64,000 bases of DNA from Alphaproteobacteria bacterium (GCA_030424865.1 JAUHVR010000007.1:62001-126000), one strand, 5' to 3'. Counted from the first letter of the stretch, positions 1-9,591 are shown. Made by a program: numbers and translations. Notes: generated from the sequence alone by a model not told the origin.

Positions 1-1
1 C

Positions 2-271
2 GGCTATCCCACGGTCTTTGACGCCACCCATTCGGTGCAGCTGCCGGGTGGGCTTGGCACCTCGACCGGGGGGCAACGGCAGTTTGTCGAACCGCTGGCC
101 CGCGCCGCCGTCGCCGTGGGCACCGGGGCGGTGTTTATTGAAACCCACGAGGCGCCGGATACGGCTCCTAGTGATGGGCCGAACATGGTACCTGTGGATG
201 ACCTTGCCCGCGTGCTGAAGGGGCTGCGGGCCGTTGATGATTTGACAAAGGGTATGTCCGATGACGCGTAA
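2..271 (+). CDS. kdsA: 3-deoxy-D-manno-octulosonate 8-phosphate synthase, C-terminal part (5' end outside window)
   Basis: Only the last 89 residues are present. They contain the family signatures [11 protein letters not shown] and GGQRQFV, then FIETHEAPD and SDGPNMVP, which form part of the phosphoenolpyruvate and arabinose-5-phosphate site in KdsA. The enzyme makes KDO-8-phosphate for the lipopolysaccharide core in the cytoplasm. The stop codon overlaps the start of glmM by 11 bases, so the two are probably cotranscribed, which fits two genes supplying envelope sugars. The first base of the window is the last base of a codon. Confidence 0.93.
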   Translation, partial: GYPTVFDATHSVQLPGGLGTSTGGQRQFVEPLARAAVAVGTGAVFIETHEAPDTAPSDGPNMVPVDDLARVLKGLRAVDDLTKGMSDDA

Positions 272-1601
272 ACTGTTTGGAACCGATGGCGTGCGCGGTC
301 AGGCCAACAGCTGGCCCATGACTGCCGAGATGGCGCTGAAACTCGGCGCTGCCGCCGGCCGGTATTTCCGCCGTGATCAGCAGGCGCACCGGGTGGTGAT
401 CGGCAAGGACACCCGGCTGTCGGGCTACATGATCGAAAACGCGCTGACGGCGGGTTTTACCTCGACGGGCATGAGCGTCTTTCTGGTTGGCCCGATGCCC
501 ACACCGGCCATTGGCTTTCTGACCCGCAGCCTGCGCGCGGATGTGGGTGTGATGATCTCGGCCAGCCACAACCCGGCGTCGGACAACGGTATCAAGTTCT
601 TTGGCCCCGATGGCTTCAAGCTGAGTGACGAGGCAGAGGCCGGGATCGAGGCGCTGGCGATGAACGGCATCCAGCCCGCCGAGCCGCAGAACATCGGCCG
701 CGCGCGGCGGATCGACGACGCCGCCGGGCGCTATGTCGAGAACGCCAAGATGACCTTTCCGCGCAACAGGCGGCTGGATGGTCTGCGCATCGTGCTCGAT
801 TGCGCCAACGGGGCCGCCTACAAGGTCGCGCCAGAGGTCCTGTGGGAACTGGGCGCTGAGGTGATCCGCATCGGGGTAGAGCCGAACGGCTTCAACATCA
901 ACGAGGGCTGTGGCTCGACCCACCCCGAGGCCGCGGCCAAGAAGGTGCGCGAGCTGCGGGCCGACGTCGGCATTTGTCTGGACGGCGACGCCGACCGGGT
1001 GATCCTGATCGACGAAAGGGGAAAAGTGGCTGACGGCGACCAGATCATGGGTCTGATTGCCGGGCGTTGGGCCGACGAGGGACGTCTGGCGGGCGATACG
1101 CTGGTGGCGACGGTGATGTCGAACCTCGGGCTGGAACGGCATTTGGCAAAGAAGGGCCTGCATCTGGAACGCACCAAGGTCGGCGACCGCTACGTGGTCG
1201 AACGGATGCGCGAGGGCGGTTTCAACCTGGGCGGGGAACAGTCCGGCCACGTGGTGATGACCGACCATGCCACCACTGGCGACGGGCTGATCGCGGCCCT
1301 GCAGTTCCTGGCGGCTATGGTCGAGACCGGGCAAAAGGCCAGCGCGCTGGCCACTGTCTTTGCCCCCGTGCCACAAAAGCTGATCAACGTGCGCTACGCC
1401 GAAGGGGCTGCGCCCTTGGACGCGGATGCCGTGCAGGCTGCCATCGCCGACGGCGAAAAACGTCTGAACGGCACCGGCCGTCTGTTGATCCGCAAATCCG
1501 GCACCGAACCCCTGATCCGCGTCATGGGCGAGGCCGAGGATCTGGGCCTGCTCGACCAGGTTCTGACCAGCATCGTCGAGGCCGTCCGGCGCGAGGTCTG
1601 A
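261..1601 (+). CDS. glmM: Phosphoglucosamine mutase GlmM
   Basis: The 446-residue protein has the normal family length. It starts with the [10 protein letters not shown] signature, carries the phosphoserine loop [11 protein letters not shown] (about residues 100-110), the metal-binding loop DGDADR and the C-terminal phosphate-binding loop [12 protein letters not shown]. It interconverts glucosamine-6-phosphate and glucosamine-1-phosphate for UDP-GlcNAc synthesis, feeding peptidoglycan and LPS. The start is supported by AAAGGG about 8 bases upstream and overlaps the end of kdsA, so the genes are probably coupled. Confidence 0.97.
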   Translation: MTRKLFGTDGVRGQANSWPMTAEMALKLGAAAGRYFRRDQQAHRVVIGKDTRLSGYMIENALTAGFTSTGMSVFLVGPMPTPAIGFLTRSLRADVGVMISASHNPASDNGIKFFGPDGFKLSDEAEAGIEALAMNGIQPAEPQNIGRARRIDDAAGRYVENAKMTFPRNRRLDGLRIVLDCANGAAYKVAPEVLWELGAEVIRIGVEPNGFNINEGCGSTHPEAAAKKVRELRADVGICLDGDADRVILIDERGKVADGDQIMGLIAGRWADEGRLAGDTLVATVMSNLGLERHLAKKGLHLERTKVGDRYVVERMREGGFNLGGEQSGHVVMTDHATTGDGLIAALQFLAAMVETGQKASALATVFAPVPQKLINVRYAEGAAPLDADAVQAAIADGEKRLNGTGRLLIRKSGTEPLIRVMGEAEDLGLLDQVLTSIVEAVRREV

Positions 1602-1630
1602 GGCCAACAAAGCAGACATCGGAAAATCTG

Positions 1631-1679
1631 CATCACATAACGCGGCCTGAAATCAAGGATTTCAACGCGTTACGTGATG
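1631..1679. terminator. Long nested inverted repeat between convergent genes, probable bidirectional terminator
   Basis: Outer arms CATCACATAACGCG (1631-1644) and CGCGTTACGTGATG (1666-1679) pair over 14 bp with one mismatch. Inside them TGAAATC (1648-1654) and GATTTCA (1658-1664) pair perfectly around a 3-base loop. The structure lies between the convergent glmM and glycosyltransferase genes. There is no clear T run, so a dispersed palindromic repeat or a processing site is also possible. Confidence 0.6.
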
Positions 1680-1709
1680 CTCTATGTCCTGGATCGCTCC
1701 GATTTCACT

Positions 1710-2648
1710 TTAGAACCAGCCGCTGCGGGCCATCATCACCAGGATCGCGTTTCCGGCAGGCGTTTGCCGCCAGACGCCTGTTTCTTTCAAAGACCTGATG
1801 GAGGCATGGCGGTTGCCCTGGCGCCGCCAGGTGTGGAACCGATCCAGAATTTCCTGATTGTCACTGGTTAGCAACGCGCCCGAGCGTGTCAGTGCCGTGA
1901 TGTTGCGATCGATCCAGCGGGCATAACGTTTGTCGGCCACCATGCTCAGGCGGCGCAGGGCGTCACGTGCGCCGCGATGTGCCCCGATCACGTTGCCCCC
2001 ATGCTGGCGGTACAGCAACCCGGGGCGGACGTCATTGATCATCTCGGCCCCGACACCTGACAGCAGCAGGTAAAGCCACCAGTCGTGAAAGGGCGGAACA
2101 AACCGCAGCGCGGTCTGGGCGGTTTCGGTGGCAATCTGTGACGCGATCGGGTTCATGACGATGGTGTTGCCCGCAAGCACGTTCTGCACCAATGCGTTGC
2201 CAAAGGCCGGGTCGAACTTGTGCCGCTTTGACAGCTTGCGTTGCGAGGCGTCCCCCTCGATCAGGGCTGTGCGGCTGGCGTAGATCTGGGCTTTCCAGAC
2301 CGCGCCTTTCTCCAGCACCGACAACGCGCGTTTCAATCGGTGCGGCATCCAGATGTCGTCTTGGTCGGACAGGGCGATGAATGCCCCGTCAGGAACCTTG
2401 TCGCGATGCAGGATCGACAGGAAATTTGCCGAACTTCCGCGCATCGGCCCGTCAAGAATGCGGATATCGCGATCTCGGTTCTTTGCCCGAAAGGCCCTGA
2501 GGATGTCGCGCGTGCCATCCGTGCTGCCATCGTCGCTGACGGTCAGGGACCAGTTCGTGTGTTTCTGTGCAAGGAACGAGTCAAGCTGCTCGGGCAGAAA
2601 GTCCGCGCCGTTGTAGGTGGCCATCTGTATGCGGACGTGACGAGACAT
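1710..2648 (-). CDS. Family 2 glycosyltransferase
   Basis: The 312-residue protein has a GT-A fold layout: MATYNGADFLPEQLDSFLAQ at the N terminus, then the nucleotide-binding SDDGSTDGT, and the metal and donor-site segment LSDQDDIW near residue 95. These match rhamnosyl/galactosyl transferases used for LPS O-antigen or capsule. There is no membrane segment, so the enzyme is cytoplasmic or peripheral. It is monocistronic, convergent with glmM and divergent from manC. The sugar donor cannot be deduced; the nearby manC makes GDP-mannose, but that link is only positional. Confidence 0.85.
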   Translation of the reverse strand: MSRHVRIQMATYNGADFLPEQLDSFLAQKHTNWSLTVSDDGSTDGTRDILRAFRAKNRDRDIRILDGPMRGSSANFLSILHRDKVPDGAFIALSDQDDIWMPHRLKRALSVLEKGAVWKAQIYASRTALIEGDASQRKLSKRHKFDPAFGNALVQNVLAGNTIVMNPIASQIATETAQTALRFVPPFHDWWLYLLLSGVGAEMINDVRPGLLYRQHGGNVIGAHRGARDALRRLSMVADKRYARWIDRNITALTRSGALLTSDNQEILDRFHTWRRQGNRHASIRSLKETGVWRQTPAGNAILVMMARSGWF

Positions 2649-2906
2649 GGGTCAGCCTACCACAGCCACAGGTTCAGACGCGACACACGTGTTATCGCAG
2701 ACGCAGGAAAAACAACCCTCGATGTCTAGACCGTCTCGTCCGGCTCCAACTACAGCAATGCGCATGGGACGGCCTTTTTTCTGGTGCCTTGGTGACATTT
2801 GTCTTTTCGGCGCGCAGAGTGCAAATGCAAGTGGAAAAACCAGAAATGGTCGGATTTGACCCATCCCTTGCGGGGGCAGGAAACGATTGTCGGGACTGAT
2901 TGAAAC

Positions 2907-4361
2907 ATGACCAAAGTGACACCGGTAATTTTGTGCGGCGGATCGGGAACACGGCTGTGGCCGCTGTCGCGCAAAAGCTTTCCCAAGCAGTTTGCAGCCT
3001 TGATGGGCGATCAATCCCTGTTCCAGGCGTCAGCTTTGCGTATGACGTCGCCAGCGGGCGGCGACCTGGAATTTGCTGCGCCGATGGTGCTGACCACCTC
3101 GGACTTCCGGTTCATCGTCGGGGAACAGTTGATGGAGGTCGGCATCGACCCCGGCCCGATCCTGATCGAACCCGAACCCCGCAACACCGCACCTGCCATC
3201 CTGGCGGCGGCCATGCACGCCTATGACACCGATCCGGGGGCTGTTCTGCTGGTCGCGCCGTCTGATCACGTTGTGCCAGATGCTGCCGCCTTTCAGGCGG
3301 CGGTTGCTCAGGGCCTGGCGGCGGTGCGCGAGGGGCGCCTGGTGACCTTTGGCATCACGCCCACGCGGGCCGAGACGGGCTATGGCTATCTGGAGCTTGA
3401 GGCGCAGCCCAATGGTGGCGGCGCGGTGGCGCTGCGCCAGTTTGTGGAAAAGCCAGACGCCGAGACCGCGCAACAGATGCTGGACGCGGGCAGCTACCTA
3501 TGGAATGCCGGGATCTTTCTGTTTGCCGCCGCTGACATTCTGAAGGCGTTTGAAGCCCATGCGCCCGCGATGGTCGCCCCGGTCCGCGCCTCGGTCGATG
3601 CCGCGCGGCCCGACCTTGGGTTCCTGCGACTGGACGCACAGGCCTGGGGTGATGTAGCGGATGACAGCATCGACTACGCGGTGATGGAACGGGCGCAGAA
3701 CCTGTCGGTTGTGCCCTTCTCGGCCGGGTGGAGCGATCTGGGCAGCTGGGATGCCGTTGCGCGCGAAGAAACAGCGGATGCCAAGGGCACCGTGACTGCC
3801 GGGCCCGCCCTGTCGATCGACTGTCAGAACAGCCTTTTGCGCTCTGAAAGCGCCGATCTGGAGCTGGTGGGCATCGGTCTGGACAACGTCATCGCCGTGG
3901 CGACGCCGGATGCCGTGCTGGTCGCCGACGCCTCGCGCGCGCAGGACGTCAAGAAAGCGGTTGATGCGCTCAAGGCCAAGGGGGCCAAGCAGGCCACCGC
4001 CTTTCCGCGCGATCATCGCCCCTGGGGCCACTTCGAGACCCTGGCCCTGTCCGACCGCTTTCAGGTCAAGCGCATCGTGGTGAAACCTGGCGCGGCGCTG
4101 AGCCTGCAAAGCCATGTGCACCGGGCCGAGCACTGGATTGTCGTGGCCGGCACCGCGCGGGTCACAATCGGGGACGAGGTCAAGCTGGTCAGCGAAAACC
4201 AGTCGGTCTATGTGCCGCTGGGCGCTGTCCACCGGATGGAAAACCCCGGCAAGGTGCCGATGGTTCTGATCGAGGTTCAGACCGGCACCTACCTGGGCGA
4301 AGACGACATCATCCGATACGAGGACGTCTATTCCCGCGACCCTGAAGGGGCCAAGGGCTAG
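2907..4361 (+). CDS. manC: Mannose-1-phosphate guanylyltransferase / mannose-6-phosphate isomerase
   Basis: The 484-residue protein has the bifunctional type II PMI architecture. The N-terminal pyrophosphorylase domain (about 1-290) starts with ILCGGSGTRLWPLSRKSFPK and contains the FVEKPD signature. The C-terminal cupin domain (about 370-475) begins RPWGHFETL and includes QSHVHRAEHWIVV and the GAVHRMENP metal-binding region. It supplies GDP-mannose for exopolysaccharide or LPS. The start has only a weak ribosome-binding site, but the family N terminus fits it exactly. The stop codon overlaps that of allA on the other strand. Confidence 0.95.
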   Translation: MTKVTPVILCGGSGTRLWPLSRKSFPKQFAALMGDQSLFQASALRMTSPAGGDLEFAAPMVLTTSDFRFIVGEQLMEVGIDPGPILIEPEPRNTAPAILAAAMHAYDTDPGAVLLVAPSDHVVPDAAAFQAAVAQGLAAVREGRLVTFGITPTRAETGYGYLELEAQPNGGGAVALRQFVEKPDAETAQQMLDAGSYLWNAGIFLFAAADILKAFEAHAPAMVAPVRASVDAARPDLGFLRLDAQAWGDVADDSIDYAVMERAQNLSVVPFSAGWSDLGSWDAVAREETADAKGTVTAGPALSIDCQNSLLRSESADLELVGIGLDNVIAVATPDAVLVADASRAQDVKKAVDALKAKGAKQATAFPRDHRPWGHFETLALSDRFQVKRIVVKPGAALSLQSHVHRAEHWIVVAGTARVTIGDEVKLVSENQSVYVPLGAVHRMENPGKVPMVLIEVQTGTYLGEDDIIRYEDVYSRDPEGAKG

Positions 4362-4834
4362 ACTGTCACGACCACGGGGTGATCCAGCGTGACTTCCTGC
4401 AGGTTCGGCCCTTCTCCGATCCTGTCGATCACCGCAAAAAGCCCACTGCCCGAGATCGGGCAGAGCACCCCGTGCCAGGTGTTGCGGGCGATGTTCACAC
4501 ATTGGCCGGACCCGGCGACAAAGGCCTGCGGCGTGCCCGGCACGCCGTCGGCGTCCGGCGCGACGATCACCAGAAAGCGGCTGTCCTGCATCGGGACAAA
4601 GCACTGCGACCCCAGCGGGTGCCGCTCCATCAGGGTGCAGGCATAGGGCAGCTCGCGCAGTTCGGCGTCAAACAGGCTCAGGCCCGCGGTGCCATCCACG
4701 ATGTCCAGCGTGATCAGATCGGTGAACCGCTGGCATTTGCCCTCGTTGATCAGGATCGGCGTGGCACAGCCGCTTTCGACCACCTCGCCAAAGGGGGCAA
4801 ATGCCGACGCCGTGATTGGCTGAGCCCGGATCAT
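4358..4834 (-). CDS. allA: Ureidoglycolate lyase AllA
   Basis: The 158-residue protein matches AllA from the MIRAQPITASAFAPFGEV start through the conserved region RNTWHGVL to DRIGEGPNLQEV. It splits (S)-ureidoglycolate into glyoxylate and urea, the last step of allantoin breakdown. A longer reading frame exists, but this start overlaps the stop of allE by ATGA, and family length supports it. It is last in the operon puuE-uraD, allE, allA. Confidence 0.93.
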   Translation of the reverse strand: MIRAQPITASAFAPFGEVVESGCATPILINEGKCQRFTDLITLDIVDGTAGLSLFDAELRELPYACTLMERHPLGSQCFVPMQDSRFLVIVAPDADGVPGTPQAFVAGSGQCVNIARNTWHGVLCPISGSGLFAVIDRIGEGPNLQEVTLDHPVVVTV

Positions 4835-5661
4835 GTGCCGCCAAGTCCCAGCGGCATGTGGCGGTTGACGTCCTTGTACAGCAGATAGCGGAACCGCCCC
4901 GGTCCACCGGCATAACAGGCCTGTGGGCAGAAGGCGCGCAACCACATGTAATCACCCGCCTCGACCTCGACCCAATCGGCGTTCAGGCGGTAGACGGCCT
5001 TGCCTTCCAGCACATAAAGCCCGTGTTCCATCACGTGGGTTTCGGCAAAGGGGATCAGTCCGCCGGGTTCGAAGTTGACGATGTTGACGTGCATGTCATG
5101 GCGCAGATCCTCGGGGTCGGCAAAGCGGGTTGTCGACCATGTGCCGTTGGTGCCGGGCATCTCGCTGGGCGCGATGTCGGTTTCGTGGACAAAGAAAGCC
5201 TCTGGCGCGTCCAGCCCCTCGACCGTCTGATAGCGCTTGCGGATCCAGTGAAAGCGGGCGGGTTCCACCCCGGTGCTGCGCAGGGTCCAATCTTGACCTG
5301 CGGGCAGATAGGCGTATCCGCCGGGGCCAAGGTGCTGGGCGGTTCCGTCGGTGTCGATCGTGATCGTCCCGTGGGTGACGAACAGCACCGATTGCGCGGC
5401 CCCGTCGTCGTCGGGGCGGTCCGATCCACCCTCGGGGGCGACCTCCATGATGTAATGCGAAAACGTTTCGGAAAAGCCGGTCATCGGGCGGGCCAGCACC
5501 CAAAGGCGCGTGTCGGTCCAGAAGGGCAGCTTGGACGTCACGATGTCCATCATCGTTCCGCGCGGGATGACGGCATAGGCCTCGGTGAACACGGCGCGGT
5601 CGGTCATGACCTGCGTCTGCGGCGGGTGGCCGCCGGTCTGGGCGTAGTAGGTGTCGCTCAT
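4831..5661 (-). CDS. allE: (S)-ureidoglycine aminohydrolase AllE
   Basis: The 276-residue double-cupin protein starts MSDTYYAQTGGHPPQ and contains FTEAYAVIPRGTMMDIVTSK and, in the second cupin, FAETHVMEHGLYVLEG with the metal-binding histidines, then YMWLRAFCPQACYAGG. It converts (S)-ureidoglycine to (S)-ureidoglycolate with release of ammonia. The gene overlaps both neighbours by four bases, showing translational coupling within the ureide operon. Confidence 0.93.
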   Translation of the reverse strand: MSDTYYAQTGGHPPQTQVMTDRAVFTEAYAVIPRGTMMDIVTSKLPFWTDTRLWVLARPMTGFSETFSHYIMEVAPEGGSDRPDDDGAAQSVLFVTHGTITIDTDGTAQHLGPGGYAYLPAGQDWTLRSTGVEPARFHWIRKRYQTVEGLDAPEAFFVHETDIAPSEMPGTNGTWSTTRFADPEDLRHDMHVNIVNFEPGGLIPFAETHVMEHGLYVLEGKAVYRLNADWVEVEAGDYMWLRAFCPQACYAGGPGRFRYLLYKDVNRHMPLGLGGT

Positions 5662-7079
5662 GGCAGCAGATCCTTCAGCCGGTGCAGGGCGATGCGTTCG
5701 ACCTGATGGCAGGCCTCGGCAAATTCGGCATCCCGGTCATTGCCCAACCGCGTCTCAAAGGCCGCGAGGATCGAGACCTTGTCGTGGTCGCGCACCGCGA
5801 TGATGAAGGGAAAGCCGAAGGTTTCTGTATAGCGGGTGTTGAGCTCGGTAAAGCGCGCGCGTTCTTCGTCCGTCAACGCATCAAGCCCCGCGCTGGCCTG
5901 TTCCGAGGTGCTTTCCGCCGTCAGCCGCTTGGCCTGCGCCAGCTTGCCCGCCAGATCGGGGTGGGCGGTCAGAACGCCAAGCCGTGCGGCGTCATCCGCG
6001 CTGCGAAAAACGCGGGCCAGGGCGTTGTGCAGCCCAACGGCGCTGTCATGCGCTGGTCCCAGCTCCAGCGCATGCGCCCCTTCGGCGATCCAGGGCGAAT
6101 GTTCAAAGATGCCGCCATAGGCCTCGACAAACGTCTTTTTCTTCATCTCAGAGGGACGGGGGGCCGGGGGTTGATAGGGGTGTTCGGCCTTCCAATGTTC
6201 GGCGATGTCGATCCGGCGGGCGACCCAGACATCTGGGTGCCCCTGGATGTAGTCGAGGAACCTTTTCAACGCCGCAACCCTCCCCGGACGCCCGATCAGG
6301 CGGCAATGCAGTCCGATCGACATCATCTTGGGCGTGCCGGCCAGCCCCTCGGCGTAAAGCGTGTCGAAGCTGTCTTTCAGGTAGCTGAAGAACTGATCGC
6401 CCGCGTTGAACCCCTGAGGCGTCGCAAAGCGCATGTCGTTGGCATCCAGCGTATAGGGGATCACCAGTTGCGCGCCACCGTCATGGTCCCACCAATAGGG
6501 CAGGTCGTCATCATAGGTGTCGGACACGTAGTCGAAACTGCCATCCTCGGCGATCAGGCGCATGGTGTTCATCGAACAGCGCCCGGTGTACCAGCCGCGC
6601 GGCGGAGAGCCGACGACCTCGGTGTGCAGTCGTTTCGATTCGGCCAGGAAGGCGCGTTCCTCACCTTCCTCCATGTCCTTGTATTCGATCCATTTCAGCG
6701 CGTGGCTGGCGATCTCCCATCCGGCGTCCTTCATGGCCGCCACCTGTTCGGGTGAGCGCGCCAGCGCCGCCGTCACGCCATAGACCGTTACCGGCATGTC
6801 GTAGCTGGTGAACAGCCGATGCAGCCGCCAGAATCCGGCGCGCGATCCATATTCATAGATCGATTCCATGTTCCAGTGCCGCTGCCCTGGCCACGAGGCA
6901 GCGCCCACGATTTCGGACAGAAAGGCCTCGGACCCGGCGTCGCCGTCCAGCACGTTGTTTTCGCCGCCTTCTTCGTAGTTCAGCACGAATTGCACGGCGA
7001 TCTTGGCCCCGCCCGGCCAGTTTGCCTGCGGAACGCGCGGGCCATAGCCGATCATGTTCCGGGGATAGCGGTCAGGCAT
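5658..7079 (-). CDS. puuE-uraD: Fused allantoinase PuuE and OHCU decarboxylase UraD
   Basis: The 473-residue protein joins two enzymes. Residues 1-311 are a PuuE-type allantoinase of the polysaccharide deacetylase fold (NYEEGGENN, GWEIASHALKW, MSIGLHCRLIGRPGR). Residues 312-473 are 2-oxo-4-hydroxy-4-carboxy-5-ureidoimidazoline decarboxylase (FEHSPWIAEGA with the catalytic His, TAHPDLAGK, FGFPFIIAVR). The fusion makes (S)-allantoin and opens it to allantoate, two consecutive steps after uraH in the pathway. The start has an AAGGGAG site just upstream; a 34-residue upstream extension is not family-like and lies over the promoter region shared with uraH. Confidence 0.95.
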   Translation of the reverse strand: MPDRYPRNMIGYGPRVPQANWPGGAKIAVQFVLNYEEGGENNVLDGDAGSEAFLSEIVGAASWPGQRHWNMESIYEYGSRAGFWRLHRLFTSYDMPVTVYGVTAALARSPEQVAAMKDAGWEIASHALKWIEYKDMEEGEERAFLAESKRLHTEVVGSPPRGWYTGRCSMNTMRLIAEDGSFDYVSDTYDDDLPYWWDHDGGAQLVIPYTLDANDMRFATPQGFNAGDQFFSYLKDSFDTLYAEGLAGTPKMMSIGLHCRLIGRPGRVAALKRFLDYIQGHPDVWVARRIDIAEHWKAEHPYQPPAPRPSEMKKKTFVEAYGGIFEHSPWIAEGAHALELGPAHDSAVGLHNALARVFRSADDAARLGVLTAHPDLAGKLAQAKRLTAESTSEQASAGLDALTDEERARFTELNTRYTETFGFPFIIAVRDHDKVSILAAFETRLGNDRDAEFAEACHQVERIALHRLKDLLP

Positions 7080-7138
7080 TGCGAAACTCCCTTTGGTCTG
7101 CAAGCATTTAGACAGCCACCACACATCGGAGCAAGGGC

Positions 7139-7495
7139 ATGTCCCAAGGTTACCTGACCACCCATATCCTGGACACCGCACGCGGCTGCCCCGCCGAGGG
7201 CATCAAGATCGCGCTTTATCGCGTGTCAGGCAACAGCCACACCAAGATTGCCGAGGCCGTGACCAACGCTGACGGCCGCACAGACAGCCCGATCCTGCCG
7301 GCAGAAAAATTTGCGCAGGGCACCTATGAGCTGATTTTCTTTGCAGGTGATTATCTGCGCGCCACCGGGCAGGCGACCGAGGACCCGCTTTTCCTTGACC
7401 AGATCCCCATCCGTTTTGGTATGGCGCAGGACGATCACTATCACGTGCCGCTGCTGCTCAGCCCCTATGGCATGAGCACCTATCGCGGAAGTTAA
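7139..7495 (+). CDS. uraH: 5-hydroxyisourate hydrolase
   Basis: The 118-residue transthyretin-like protein has the three hallmarks of HIU hydrolase: TTHILDTARGCPA at the N terminus, a central segment after AGDY, and the C-terminal HYHVPLLLSPYGMSTYRGS, which ends with the diagnostic YRGS. It hydrolyses 5-hydroxyisourate to OHCU. It is divergent from puuE-uraD across 59 bases that must hold both promoters, and precedes puuD by 11 bases, so hydrolase and urate oxidase are cotranscribed. Confidence 0.96.
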   Translation: MSQGYLTTHILDTARGCPAEGIKIALYRVSGNSHTKIAEAVTNADGRTDSPILPAEKFAQGTYELIFFAGDYLRATGQATEDPLFLDQIPIRFGMAQDDHYHVPLLLSPYGMSTYRGS

Positions 7496-7506
7496 CGAGG
7501 CATCCC

Positions 7507-8730
7507 ATGTACGATCTTGCTGTCATCTGGAGCTGGCTGGAATTCGCCGTGCGCTGGCTTCACGTCATCACGGCGGTGGCCTGGATTGGCTCGTCTTTCT
7601 ATTTCATCGCGCTGGACCTGGGTCTGTGGCGCGACCGGAACCTGGCCTCGGGCGCGGATGGCGAGGAATGGCAGGTCCACGGCGGAGGCTTTTACCACGT
7701 ACAGAAATACCTCGTGGCCCCGGCGCAGATGCCCGACCACCTGGTCTGGTTCAAATGGGAAAGCTATTCGACCTGGCTCAGTGGAGCGGCATTGTTGATG
7801 ATCGTCTATTGGGCGGGCGGAGAACTGTATCTGATTGACCACGCCAAGGCCGACCTTTCGCTCTTTGTGGCGATCCTGATCTCGGCGGCCTCATTGACTG
7901 TGGGTTGGCTGCTCTATGATTTTCTGTGCAAAAGCAAGCTTGGCGATCAGCCAACGGTGCTGATGCTGCTGTTGTTCGTGATCCTGGTGATCATGAGTTG
8001 GGGCTACAATCAGGTCTTCACCGGGCGCGCGGCGCTGCTGCATCTGGGGGCCTTTACCGCCACGATCATGACGGCGAATGTCTTTTTCATCATCATGCCG
8101 AACCAGCGGATCGTTGTGGCGGATCTGAAGGCCGGGCGCACGCCCGATGCCAAGTACGGCAAGATCGCCAAGCTTAGGTCGACGCATAACAACTATCTGA
8201 CGCTGCCCGTCATCTTCCTGATGCTGTCGAACCACTATCCGCTGGCCTTTGGCACGCCCTACGCCTGGCTGATCGCGGCGCTGGTCTTCCTGATGGGGGT
8301 CACGATCCGGCATTACTTCAACACCATGCATGCCCGTCAGGGCCAGCCGAACTGGACCTGGGCCGCGACGGCGGTGATCTTTGTTCTGATCATGGCGCTG
8401 TCATCCGTGCCGCCCCAGCATGCGGAAGAGGCCTATGAAGACGCCGCCGTGCCCGCGCATCTGGAACCTGTCGTGACCGCCGAGGGGTATGGCGCGGTCA
8501 AGGACATCGTGCTGGGCAGGTGCTCCATGTGCCACGCGCCGGAACCGTCCTACGAGGGCATCCTTTGGCCGCCCAAGATGGTGCGGCTGGACACCGACAC
8601 CGAGATCGCCCGCAACGCGCGGCTGATCTATCTGCATTCGGGTCTCAGCACCGCCATGCCGCCGGGCAATGTGACCTGGATGGAACCGTCCGAACGCGCG
8701 GTGATTGTTGCCTGGTATCAGGGGTTGTGA
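7507..8730 (+). CDS. puuD: Membrane-bound urate hydroxylase PuuD with cytochrome c domain
   Basis: The 407-residue protein has an N-terminal integral membrane region with about eight helices (first near residues 15-35, with WLHVITAVAWIGSSFYF) and a C-terminal periplasmic cytochrome c domain with the haem motif CSMCHAPEP near residue 340. PuuD oxidises urate to 5-hydroxyisourate and passes electrons to the respiratory chain, unlike soluble cofactor-free uricase, so it makes no peroxide. It directly follows uraH. Confidence 0.95.
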   Translation: MYDLAVIWSWLEFAVRWLHVITAVAWIGSSFYFIALDLGLWRDRNLASGADGEEWQVHGGGFYHVQKYLVAPAQMPDHLVWFKWESYSTWLSGAALLMIVYWAGGELYLIDHAKADLSLFVAILISAASLTVGWLLYDFLCKSKLGDQPTVLMLLLFVILVIMSWGYNQVFTGRAALLHLGAFTATIMTANVFFIIMPNQRIVVADLKAGRTPDAKYGKIAKLRSTHNNYLTLPVIFLMLSNHYPLAFGTPYAWLIAALVFLMGVTIRHYFNTMHARQGQPNWTWAATAVIFVLIMALSSVPPQHAEEAYEDAAVPAHLEPVVTAEGYGAVKDIVLGRCSMCHAPEPSYEGILWPPKMVRLDTDTEIARNARLIYLHSGLSTAMPPGNVTWMEPSERAVIVAWYQGL

Positions 8731-8910
8731 CGCCAACCGCACCACTCGCGGCTGTGGATCGTCTGCGGCGGCGCTCCCGCAATGCGGGTTTTCAAAACAA
8801 CCTGCGATCAACTTGACCATCGTCCTGCATCCAAGACACACTTGGGCACCACTCACACTTCAGGTGCCTGTCCATTTGCGCGGACCCCTTTTTTTCCGGA
8901 GGAAAAAGGC

Positions 8911-9576
8911 TTGCCGATCATCAAAATCAACGGCTTGTTGGTGTATTATGCCCACGTGCCAAAATGCGGCGGAAGCTCGGTCGAGGACTACCTGACCGAG
9001 CGGTTCGGCCCGCTGGCGTTCATGGACCGACGATACAACGGCCAACCGGTTGCGACGCGCTGGAACCGCAGCTCGCCACAGCACATTCCGGTCGAGAACC
9101 TGGACCGGTTGTTCCCCGAAGGCTTCTTTGACCATGTCTTTACGGTGGTGCGCCATCCGGTCGACCGGCTACGCAGCGTGTTCCTGTTTCAAAGGGACGT
9201 AGAGGAAAAGCTGCGTCCCGAAATGCAGTTTTCCGGGTGGGTGCGACGGCACCTGGACAACCCAGACAGAAAGGATCCGTTTCTGCTGGACAACCACATT
9301 CGCCCGATGTCCGACATCGTTCCGCAGGGTGCCAAGGTCTTTAAGCTCGAAGAGGGGCTGGATCCCTTGGTCCGTTACCTTGATGAGATTGCTGGCAACA
9401 GTGACGGCCCGCGAGAGATCGGTCGCGCGAATTCCTATTCCGGCAGGATGGAAAAGAAGGGCAAGTCAAAGAGTGATCCGATTACCCCCAAAGGGGTGGA
9501 CCTCAGAGCGCTTGCCCGTATCTACGAGGCCGATTTCCAACGGTTCGGCTATTCGATCAAACGAGAGACCGCCTAA
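8911..9576 (+). CDS. Sulfotransferase family protein
   Basis: The 221-residue protein contains the 5'-phosphosulfate-binding loop AHVPKCGGSSVEDYL (residues 14-28) and the 3'-phosphate-binding segment VVRHPVDRLRSVFLF near residue 80. It therefore probably moves a sulfate group from PAPS to a sugar or other acceptor. The start is a TTG at 8911 preceded by a GGAGGA site 8 bases upstream; an in-frame ATG at 8782 lacks such a site and would add a 43-residue non-family leader. The gene stands alone, convergent with the LacI gene. The acceptor is unknown. Confidence 0.75.
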   Translation: MPIIKINGLLVYYAHVPKCGGSSVEDYLTERFGPLAFMDRRYNGQPVATRWNRSSPQHIPVENLDRLFPEGFFDHVFTVVRHPVDRLRSVFLFQRDVEEKLRPEMQFSGWVRRHLDNPDRKDPFLLDNHIRPMSDIVPQGAKVFKLEEGLDPLVRYLDEIAGNSDGPREIGRANSYSGRMEKKGKSKSDPITPKGVDLRALARIYEADFQRFGYSIKRETA

Positions 9577-9591
9577 AGTCGCGACCTGACC

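Noticed and set aside
168-1619. A 483-residue open frame antisense to glmM
   Set aside because: It mirrors the real glmM gene in high-GC DNA, has no domain features and a composition of shadow frames.
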